The translations under genes were made by a program, and so were the position numbers. Below are positions 32,064-38,050 of a stretch of DNA of 64,000 nt, in pieces. The DNA comes from an uncultured Oscillospiraceae bacterium (GTDB taxonomy: Bacteria; Bacillota; Clostridia; Oscillospirales; Acutalibacteraceae), in contig CAJUNQ010000094.1 in the NCBI GenBank assembly GCA_910587835.1, positions 82,187 through 146,186 on the forward strand, written 5' to 3'. A model generated the notes under the pieces. The model did not search any database. It was not told the origin of the DNA and was given only the letters and a program-made list of their open reading frames with translations. Position 1 is the first letter of the stretch, and every line of letters begins with the position of its first letter.

Positions 32064-32678
32064 TTACACCTGGGTATCATCCCAGCCGAGAAGCAAATAC
32101 AGCATCAGATACATACTGAGGGCCAGCAAAGAAAAATTGTAGTGGGTTCGCAGCAGTACAAAAAAACCCAATAAAGCCAGAGGAAGCAGGAACAGGATGG
32201 AAGCTGCCCGGGAAATCCATTCCGCCCACCGTTCTCCCCACATTCCTCGTACCAGGTACCGTAGAGCCAGCCCGCCGTCCAAGGGCTCTATTGGCAGGCT
32301 GTGGGCCATCCCCAGCACCAGACTGGCCTGGGCAAAGGCTGTGCCGCCAGCTCCCAAAGCACTGGCAGTCAGCCAACTGAGCCAGTTAACTGCCGGTCCA
32401 GCCAGTGAAACCAGTGCCTGCCGGCAGTTCGACAAGTGATTTCCCTTGTCAGACTGTATCCTACACCCCAACGCTGAGAGCGTTACCCCGGTGGGCGGAG
32501 CCTCGAAAGCCCACATAACTGCCAGATGTCCCGCCTCATGAAGGAGCATCCCCAAAAAACAGGCTGCGCCGCCGCCCATGCCTGTGAAAATGCAGCAAAA
32601 GGCCAGCAGCGCAAAACAAGAAAAACACACCTGTATCCGGCATTTTCTTATATAGAATACCAGCATCTCGATGGTCAC
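32064..32678 (-). CDS. M50 site-2 protease, SpoIVFB-like
   Basis: A polytopic membrane metalloprotease of about 204 aa. The zinc motif LLHEAGHL (HEAGH at 47-51), SLAGPAVNWL and the third-ligand motif EPLDGG (near 131-136) match the SpoIVFB/S2P class, which processes pro-SigK in the mother cell of B. subtilis. Five or six hydrophobic segments are visible. The GTG at 32678 overlaps the upstream TGA by 4 nt (GTGA), indicating coupling. Its position before the TIGR03960/TIGR03936 pair is where clostridia often carry spoIVFB. Assignment as SpoIVFB is from motif plus context. Confidence 0.8.
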   Translation of the reverse strand: MTIEMLVFYIRKCRIQVCFSCFALLAFCCIFTGMGGGAACFLGMLLHEAGHLAVMWAFEAPPTGVTLSALGCRIQSDKGNHLSNCRQALVSLAGPAVNWLSWLTASALGAGGTAFAQASLVLGMAHSLPIEPLDGGLALRYLVRGMWGERWAEWISRAASILFLLPLALLGFFVLLRTHYNFSLLALSMYLMLYLLLGWDDTQV

Positions 32679-33019
32679 ACCATTTCCAACGGGGCGCTGT
32701 CCAAACCAACAGGCAGCGGCGTTGGACTGGGCTGAGGCGTCGGTTCCGGCAAAGGGGTCGGCCTCTCCAGATAGGGCAGCTCGATCTCCTGGGCCATCTC
32801 TTCCTTGTACCACCCGGCAATGGCCTCATACCGTCCTGTATCGGTGAATTTGATCACCAGCAGCGCTGCCAGCGCCAACGCACAAATTACCGCCTGCAGC
32901 AAAGGGGCTCCGTTCCAGCCCGGTTCTCTTTTCGGCTCCTCCCAAAAATCATCATCCTGGTCCTCCCCCTCCTCCTGGCCCAAGGCCTCAATCTCCCGCA
33001 GCTTCTCCGGGTCCTGCAT
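32675..33019 (-). CDS. Small single-pass membrane protein, SpoIVFA-position protein lacking a LytM domain
   Basis: A 114-aa protein with an acidic N-terminus (EEGEDQDDDFWEE), one membrane segment (about 39-57), a short juxtamembrane segment (TDTGRYEAIAGWYKEEM) and a Pro/Thr/Ser-rich tail (PTPLPEPTPQPSPTPLP). It lies exactly where spoIVFA precedes spoIVFB in bacilli, but has no M23/LytM domain. Its ATG overlaps the spoIVA stop as TGATG, and its own stop overlaps the protease GTG, so all three are translationally coupled. A scaffold or inhibitor role for the protease is inference. Confidence 0.6.
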   Translation of the reverse strand: MQDPEKLREIEALGQEEGEDQDDDFWEEPKREPGWNGAPLLQAVICALALAALLVIKFTDTGRYEAIAGWYKEEMAQEIELPYLERPTPLPEPTPQPSPTPLPVGLDSAPLEMV

Positions 33020-34494
33020 CACAGTATCACACAAATCAGGCCGCTGCAGCCGTCGTTGATAATGCGCTCAATGGTCTCCCGTACCTTCTCCCGGGCGTCG
33101 GTGGGCATGCGATACAGCTTGTTATGCATCCCCTCGTTGACCAGCGAATGCAGAGATTTGCCGAAAATGTTGGACTCCCATATCTTTACCGGGTTCTCCT
33201 CAAATTCCTTGAGCAGGTACAGCACCAGCTCCTCCGACTGCTGCTCTGACCCCACAATAGGGGTGATCTCCGTGTTGATCTGTGTGCGCAGCATGTGAAT
33301 GGAAGGGGCGGTAGCCTTCAGCCGAATGCCATATTTTCCGTTCTGCTTGAGAATCTGGGGCTCCTCCAAAGTCAGCTCCTCTACATCAGGCATAACGATG
33401 CCATACCCCCCTTCCAGCACATCGTCATAGGCCTGGCGCAGCTTCTGAAAGGTCCTTTTAATTTTTGTCATCTCAATCAGCTGAGACAACAGCTCAGACT
33501 CATCCTTGATATCCAGCTCTGTTTTCTCGCTAAGTATTTTGTAGAACAGATTCTGGTCAAAGATCAGCTCCGCGCTGGCACAGCCGCTGCCAAGATTGAT
33601 CTGGCGCACGTTGACGCTCTGGACGGAGTCGCACACCCGCACCCCTTCCAGCATGGCCCGCACCTCCCGCATGCGGCTGATCTGGCAGCAGTCCTTTACC
33701 GCAGAGAACACCGAGGAGTACAGCCAGTGGTCCGCCCCCAGCGAGGCCACCCACCCGGGGACTGCCAGCTCCACCTCCCGCACGGGAAACTGGTACAGCA
33801 GGCTGGCAATGATTTCCTTGATATCCTGCTCTGTCACGTCAATGCAGTTGACCGGCAGCACCGGCACACCATACTTTTCAGACAGCCTGGCGGCCAGAGC
33901 TTTTGCCTCCGGGTCGCCGGGAGATACACAGTTCAGCAGCATAACAAAGGGGCGGTTGGTCTGGTTCAGCTCGTCAATAACCCGCTCCTCCGCTTCCTCA
34001 TACTCCTCCCTGGGGATATCGCTGATGCTGCCGTCTGTGGTAATGACCAGCCCAATGGTAGAGTGCTCCGTAATCACCTTTTTCGTGCCAATCTCCGCCG
34101 CCATGTTGAAGGGGATGGGCTCGTCAAACCAGGGCGTGCGCACCATGCGGGGCTGGTCCTCCTCTATGTAGCCTATGGCGCTGGGCACAATGTAGCCTAC
34201 ACAGTCGATCATACGCACATGAAACATGGCCTCGGTGTCAATTTGTACCGACACCGCTTGCTCGGGAATGAACTTGGGCTCTGTTGTCATAATGGTCCGG
34301 CCTGCCGCAGACTGAGGCAGCTCATCCACCGCCCGCTCCCGCTGAAGCCCGTCGGGAATATTGGGAATCACCACTGTGTCCATAAACTTTTTGATGAAGG
34401 TAGACTTGCCCGTGCGCACAGGCCCCACCACACCAATATAAATTTCTCCGTTGGTGCGGTCCTGTATGTCTTTATAAACGTTGAAATCTTCCAT
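33019..34494 (-). CDS. spoIVA: Stage IV sporulation protein A, coat-basement ATPase
   Basis: Cytoskeletal ATPase that polymerises on the outer forespore surface and anchors the coat. The N-terminus IQDRTNGEIYIGVVGPVRTGKST contains the Walker A and is nearly identical in arrangement to B. subtilis SpoIVA; FIKKFMDTVVIPNI follows. The C-terminus (IINDGCSGLICVIL) matches the membrane-anchoring tail that binds SpoVM. Length 491 aa against 492 in B. subtilis. The ATG at 34494 has AAAGGA 11 nt upstream; a GTG three codons earlier is too close. It is 26 nt after sipL. Confidence 0.96.
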   Translation of the reverse strand: MEDFNVYKDIQDRTNGEIYIGVVGPVRTGKSTFIKKFMDTVVIPNIPDGLQRERAVDELPQSAAGRTIMTTEPKFIPEQAVSVQIDTEAMFHVRMIDCVGYIVPSAIGYIEEDQPRMVRTPWFDEPIPFNMAAEIGTKKVITEHSTIGLVITTDGSISDIPREEYEEAEERVIDELNQTNRPFVMLLNCVSPGDPEAKALAARLSEKYGVPVLPVNCIDVTEQDIKEIIASLLYQFPVREVELAVPGWVASLGADHWLYSSVFSAVKDCCQISRMREVRAMLEGVRVCDSVQSVNVRQINLGSGCASAELIFDQNLFYKILSEKTELDIKDESELLSQLIEMTKIKRTFQKLRQAYDDVLEGGYGIVMPDVEELTLEEPQILKQNGKYGIRLKATAPSIHMLRTQINTEITPIVGSEQQSEELVLYLLKEFEENPVKIWESNIFGKSLHSLVNEGMHNKLYRMPTDAREKVRETIERIINDGCSGLICVIL

Positions 34495-34520
34495 CTCAGT
34501 CACATTCCTTTCCGGGGCAT

Positions 34521-36056
34521 TTAGCGGTTGCAGATAATGATGGGTCTAGCCTCAGGCACCACATCGTCGAACAGCTCATTCTGGGTACGAACGTCTGTGA
34601 GCAGAGCCCGGTGGCTTTTGGCGATGTCCCAAAGCTTCTCACCCGCAGAAGCATAGTACACCAGAAAACGCGGTTTGCCATCGAAATCCGGTGCGTTTTC
34701 CTCTGTGTTGGCCGAAGTCAGGTACTTGACATGGTCCATACTCAGCAGCAGAGAACGAACCGTGGTCTCTATCGAGACCTCCACCGTGGTTTTATCGGCA
34801 ATGCGGTACTCCCACAGGTCGGTGTGCCAGGTGGTGTCTGCTCTTTTTGCCAGCTGAGTTTCCAGCTCGGCAGAAAAGCTGTGGTCAAACTGCTTTTCCG
34901 CGTACAGGATCCGCCCCTGGCTGTTCACATAAAGCATACAGGCATTGTACTTGACCCGGTAGTTCAGCTTGGCTTTCTCGCAGACCGTCTGCACCGTGTC
35001 CTGCTCGCACCAGACGTCCAGCACCTTCTGAATCTCATCGCCGGTGATGGAAAGGCTGCACTTCTTTTTCAGCGTCTCTGCATGCATTCCATGAATCTGC
35101 GTAAACGCGCTCTGGGCGTAGCGGAGCTCTAAAGGCGCCTTGACAGAGTAGGCGTCGCTGATCATCTCAACCTCGCAGGACTGATAGAGAAATGCCATCA
35201 AAAAGACCTTTATCACCACACTGACGCCGGTGTTTTCCCCTACATCGTCCTCTCTGGGCTGAATACTGCTCTCGCCGGTAAAAATCCGCAGGTCGCATAC
35301 ACAGCCCTCCTCCGCGCCGGCACAGTCGATCACCTGGCTGAAGTCAATGGAGGAGGAGAGCTTTTCTACCGTCCCGCTGTCCATTGCCGAGGTGTAGAGA
35401 AATGAGACGTCCGCTGTGCCGTTCACCGTAAGCCTCTCCTCCGAAATCCGGCTCTCAATCACCCGGCAGGCGGTTTCCCTGCGAAGAATTGCCTCAATCG
35501 GCGGCTTGCCATTCTTTACCGGCAGGGTGTCCTCAATGGTAAACTGGTGGCACAGCGCGTTTACCGCTTGATGGGCCTCAAAGCTCTCTCCCCGCTTTTC
35601 AATGGTCTCATCCTCCAGGCTGCAGGTAATCAGCTCCTTCTTCTGCACCACCGCCAGAATCTGCAAAGACACCGCAGCGTGCAGGTCCAGTCTTCGGGCG
35701 CTGACCGCCCGGCAGGTCAAATGGGCCATGGAGGCCTGCACACAGGCCACCGCCTTCTCCTCTGTGGCCTTCAGCTTAACAGAGGCGGTAAACTCCTTGG
35801 TAAACTCACAGCAGCGCACCGAGTCTCCCTTGCCGTCCAGATAGAGCACCCGGATATCACAGACCCCGTCGCAGGTCAGGGTGTCCCCGGTAATCATGTA
35901 GGAGGAGACCTCCGGAATAGCCCGGCACTTAAGAATCTTCTGGATATCCGGACAGTAGTCCGGCAGATTGTATTCGGTGTCAATCGGCGTCTCATAGCGG
36001 CCGTCAAATACAGGGTCGAAATATTCATAGGGGGCGGTCTTAATCTGGGCCTGCAT
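34521..36056 (-). CDS. sipL: SipL-like spore coat morphogenetic protein (DUF3794 + LysM)
   Basis: A 511-aa protein with SPOCS/DUF3794-type modules (the opening YEYFDPVFDGRYETPIDTEY, and PDYCPDIQKILKC) repeated along most of its length. It ends in a LysM domain (LVYYASAGEKLWDIAKSHRA). In C. difficile the DUF3794-LysM protein SipL binds SpoIVA and functionally replaces SpoVID. The position directly upstream of spoIVA supports the same role. It is preceded by a SigE-type promoter; SipL and SpoIVA are SigE-dependent in C. difficile. AGGAGAGGATG precedes the ATG. Confidence 0.85.
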   Translation of the reverse strand: MQAQIKTAPYEYFDPVFDGRYETPIDTEYNLPDYCPDIQKILKCRAIPEVSSYMITGDTLTCDGVCDIRVLYLDGKGDSVRCCEFTKEFTASVKLKATEEKAVACVQASMAHLTCRAVSARRLDLHAAVSLQILAVVQKKELITCSLEDETIEKRGESFEAHQAVNALCHQFTIEDTLPVKNGKPPIEAILRRETACRVIESRISEERLTVNGTADVSFLYTSAMDSGTVEKLSSSIDFSQVIDCAGAEEGCVCDLRIFTGESSIQPREDDVGENTGVSVVIKVFLMAFLYQSCEVEMISDAYSVKAPLELRYAQSAFTQIHGMHAETLKKKCSLSITGDEIQKVLDVWCEQDTVQTVCEKAKLNYRVKYNACMLYVNSQGRILYAEKQFDHSFSAELETQLAKRADTTWHTDLWEYRIADKTTVEVSIETTVRSLLLSMDHVKYLTSANTEENAPDFDGKPRFLVYYASAGEKLWDIAKSHRALLTDVRTQNELFDDVVPEARPIIICNR

Positions 36057-36090
36057 ACAGCATCCTCTCCTTTGCCTTTCTTTTACCTAA

Positions 36091-36117
36091 TATGTATGCG
36101 TCCCCCGCGCAAATATG
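36091..36117 (-). promoter_or_regulatory. SigE-type promoter of the sipL-spoIVA unit
   Basis: Minus-strand CATATT (36112-36117) and CATACATA (-10 core CATACA at 36093-36098) are separated by 13 nt. They match the mother-cell SigE consensus (KMATATT, then CATACANT) with one mismatch in the last -10 base. The site is about 35 nt before the sipL ATG, with AGGAGAGG between. Confidence 0.7.
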
Positions 36118-36180
36118 CGGACTTCCCCCGGAAAAGGAAAATCCGCCGGACCTGGGGGGACTTTCCCCCGGCCCAGCGGA
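36110..36180 (-). other. GC-rich hairpin region between spoVM and sipL
   Basis: Two stems are visible. GCGGA/TCCGC (36117-36121 with 36142-36146) has an inner TTTCC/GGGAA stem, and GGGGGA/TCCCCC around AAG lies near 36155-36170. Neither is followed by a T-tract on the minus strand, so they are not classic terminators. The first overlaps the -35 of the SigE-type promoter. Confidence 0.45.
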
Positions 36181-36194
36181 CGGTTAAGTAGCTT

Positions 36195-36284
36195 TTACGC
36201 TTCCTCTGTTTTTCTTATCCCGTAGAGCTTCCTCAGAAAGAAGCCCCAAAATCCCTTGCGTTTCTCCAAAATCACTACCTTCAT
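36195..36284 (-). CDS. spoVM: SpoVM-like amphipathic peptide (29 aa)
   Basis: A 29-aa peptide beginning MKVVILEKRKGFWGFF and ending GIRKTEEA. Hydrophobic and Lys/Arg residues are spaced for an amphipathic helix, as in SpoVM (26 aa in B. subtilis). SpoVM marks the forespore membrane by its convex curvature and recruits SpoIVA. Gene order confirms it: B. subtilis has prpC-prkC-cpgA-rpe-thiN-spoVM, and here prpC-prkC-rsgA-thiN precede it, with its partners sipL and spoIVA immediately downstream. The upstream GGGGG is a weak ribosome-binding site. Too short for most gene callers. Confidence 0.8.
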   Translation of the reverse strand: MKVVILEKRKGFWGFFLRKLYGIRKTEEA

Positions 36285-36299
36285 GCTAAGACCCCCACA

Positions 36300-36473
36300 T
36301 CAATTCCGTAGTAACGAGACCCCCAGGGCGACCAGAATCACTGCGGACAAAAACAGAGCAAAGCCCATGGGGCAGAAGCAGGAGAGTGACATGCCCAGGC
36401 CAAAGCAGACGATGCACATGTTCCGGCAGTCGCGCTCTTTAAAACAGGTACACCGAAGCTTACGCTTTCCCAA
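36300..36473 (-). CDS. 57-aa cysteine-rich membrane microprotein between thiN and spoVM
   Basis: A small frame starting at TTG 36473, with a strong GGGAGGTG site 8 nt upstream, and ending at TGA 36300-36302, 15 nt before spoVM. The N-terminal half is basic with cysteines at 8, 10, 16, 20 and 23 (RCTCFKERDCRNMC), then C32 and C34 (SCFCPMG). A C-terminal hydrophobic segment (FALFLSAVILVALGVSLL) would span the membrane. The Cys spacing suggests a metal site or disulfides facing one side of the membrane. I do not recognise the family. Position beside spoVM suggests a sporulation or envelope role, by context only. Confidence 0.6.
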   Translation of the reverse strand: MGKRKLRCTCFKERDCRNMCIVCFGLGMSLSCFCPMGFALFLSAVILVALGVSLLRN

Positions 36474-36481
36474 GACGGCTC

Positions 36482-36487
36482 ACCTCC
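36482..36487 (-). promoter_or_regulatory. Ribosome-binding site deciding the TTG start of the Cys-rich microprotein
   Basis: A near-perfect Shine-Dalgarno (GGAGGT, minus strand) lies 8 nt before the TTG at 36473, in a stretch with no other gene for it to serve. This is the main support for the small gene. Confidence 0.7.
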
Positions 36488-36508
36488 CTGCTGCACACTC
36501 GTTATTCC

Positions 36509-36537
36509 AGTATACTCAGCAGGAAAAAAAGTGTTAC
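36509..36537 (-). promoter_or_regulatory. Possible weak SigA promoter before the microprotein and spoVM
   Basis: Minus-strand GTAACA (36532-36537), 17-bp spacer, TATACT (36509-36514), overlapping the thiN stop. The match is modest (4/6 and 5/6). No SigE pattern was found for these two genes. Confidence 0.35.
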
Positions 36538-37172
36538 TGAACCACTACAACCAGCGCAGACCCGCTATGTACCCGGATCTCCGCCGGGTCGCCGGAAATC
36601 AGATTGCTGACTCCCATTGGCAGGTTGCCGCAGCTGAGCTGTCCCCTGTTCAAGGGGTACTTCAGCCCATCATAGCTCACTGTGCAGGCAGAACCATTAT
36701 AGGGGAACACAGACACAGTGGACCCCGACATCCCCGTCATTTTCAAACGTTCATCCTGAAGCAGGAATATCTTGGTGCTCTTGTCCGCCATAATGCCATG
36801 CCCGCCATGCTCCCGGATGTACTGCAATACTTCCAGGTTCGCCAGGCTATGGTCAAAGCGCTCCCCGCCCAGGCAGCCCAGCAGCAAAAAGCTGCGAAAG
36901 CCCATGCTGAAGCCCTTCAGCACCGCAAACATGGTGTCCGTCACGTCCTTCTCCACTGGCAGCGTCAGGCATTTCGCCTTCAATTCCGCCGGCTTCTTGG
37001 CAGAGTCAAAATCCCCCACAATCAGGTCCGGCGTAACGCCGGCCTTTACGGCAGTCTCATAACCCGCGTCCGCGCAGATGACATAGTAGTGTCTGGGGTC
37101 AAACTCCTTGAAGACACGCCGGTCCACCGGCGCGGCTCCGATAATCATACAAGCTTGCTTTTCTGCTCCCAT
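36534..37172 (-). CDS. thiN: Thiamine pyrophosphokinase
   Basis: Converts thiamine to thiamine diphosphate. The N-terminal catalytic region has CADAGYETAVKAGVTPDLIVGDFDS (shown here as CADAGYE and GDFDS) and PVEKDVTDTM. The LLGCLGGERFDHSLANLEVL segment is the usual signature, followed by a C-terminal beta-sandwich that binds thiamine. Length 212 aa. The start is 28 nt inside the rsgA gene. In B. subtilis rpe lies between rsgA and thiN; it is absent here. Confidence 0.93.
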   Translation of the reverse strand: MGAEKQACMIIGAAPVDRRVFKEFDPRHYYVICADAGYETAVKAGVTPDLIVGDFDSAKKPAELKAKCLTLPVEKDVTDTMFAVLKGFSMGFRSFLLLGCLGGERFDHSLANLEVLQYIREHGGHGIMADKSTKIFLLQDERLKMTGMSGSTVSVFPYNGSACTVSYDGLKYPLNRGQLSCGNLPMGVSNLISGDPAEIRVHSGSALVVVVQ

Positions 37173-38047
37173 TGCTTTACACCCTTTATTTCTTGATAGA
37201 TCGCCGCATAGCTCTCAAATCGGGAACGGGCGATCCTTCCCTCATTCACTGCCTGCAAAACAGCGCAGCCCTTCTCACAGGTATGCGAACAGGAGGTAAA
37301 CTGACAGTCCGCCGCATAGCCCTCCAACTCCCGGAACCCGTGGATCAGCTGCTCCTTATCGGTCAGCCGGTACTTCTCCATGTCAAAGGTAGAGAACCCA
37401 GGGGTATCCGCTACATAGCCGCCCCCATCCAGCCTGAAAAATTCCACCTGCCGGGTGGTGTGCCGGCCCCGGCCCAGCTTCTGGCTGATCTCCCCGGTTT
37501 CCAGCCGGAAGCCGGGAAAGGCAAGGTTCAGCAGTGTAGACTTGCCTACGCCAGAGTTGCCGATAAATGCCGACGTCTTCCCCACCGCCAGCTCGCGCAC
37601 CCTCTGCGCACCGCTGCCGTTGACGGAGGACACCGCACAGCATTCCAGCCCCGCCAGACGGTAGCTTTCCAGCAGGGGCTCCGGGTCTCCCAGGTCAGTC
37701 TTGGTGAACACCACCACCGGCTCAATGCCTTCCAGCTCCGCCACTGCCGCCGCCTTGTCAATCAACCCTGTGTTGGCAGCAGGCTCCCGCATAGAAGCCA
37801 CAATGAACAGCCGGTCCAAATTCGCTACCGGCGGCCGGACCAGGTGGTTTCTCCTGGGCAGAATCTGAGTCAAAGCCCCAGTGCCGTCCAAAGCAGCGTC
37901 AATCACCACCCGGTCGCCGGCACAGGGCGAGACCTTCTCCTTGCGAAAGCGTCCCCTTGCCCGGCAGATCATCTGGCCCTGGTCCGTCTCCACCGTGTAA
38001 AAGCCTCCAACACATTTTATCACAAAGCCTTCTAACTCCATAGCCAC
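37145..38047 (-). CDS. rsgA: Ribosome small subunit-dependent GTPase A (CpgA)
   Basis: Circularly permuted GTPase of 30S maturation. The N-terminal OB fold is followed by G4 (VFTKTDLGD), G1 (GNSGVGKSTLLN) and G3 (DTPGFSTF). The C-terminal zinc motif is CQFTSCSHTCEKGCAV. The start at GTG 38047 has GGAG 8 nt upstream; the ATG two codons later is closer to homologue starts. It lies 3 nt after prkC and is a known PrkC substrate in B. subtilis. Confidence 0.95.
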   Translation of the reverse strand: MAMELEGFVIKCVGGFYTVETDQGQMICRARGRFRKEKVSPCAGDRVVIDAALDGTGALTQILPRRNHLVRPPVANLDRLFIVASMREPAANTGLIDKAAAVAELEGIEPVVVFTKTDLGDPEPLLESYRLAGLECCAVSSVNGSGAQRVRELAVGKTSAFIGNSGVGKSTLLNLAFPGFRLETGEISQKLGRGRHTTRQVEFFRLDGGGYVADTPGFSTFDMEKYRLTDKEQLIHGFRELEGYAADCQFTSCSHTCEKGCAVLQAVNEGRIARSRFESYAAIYQEIKGVKQWEQKSKLV

Positions 38048-38050
38048 CTG

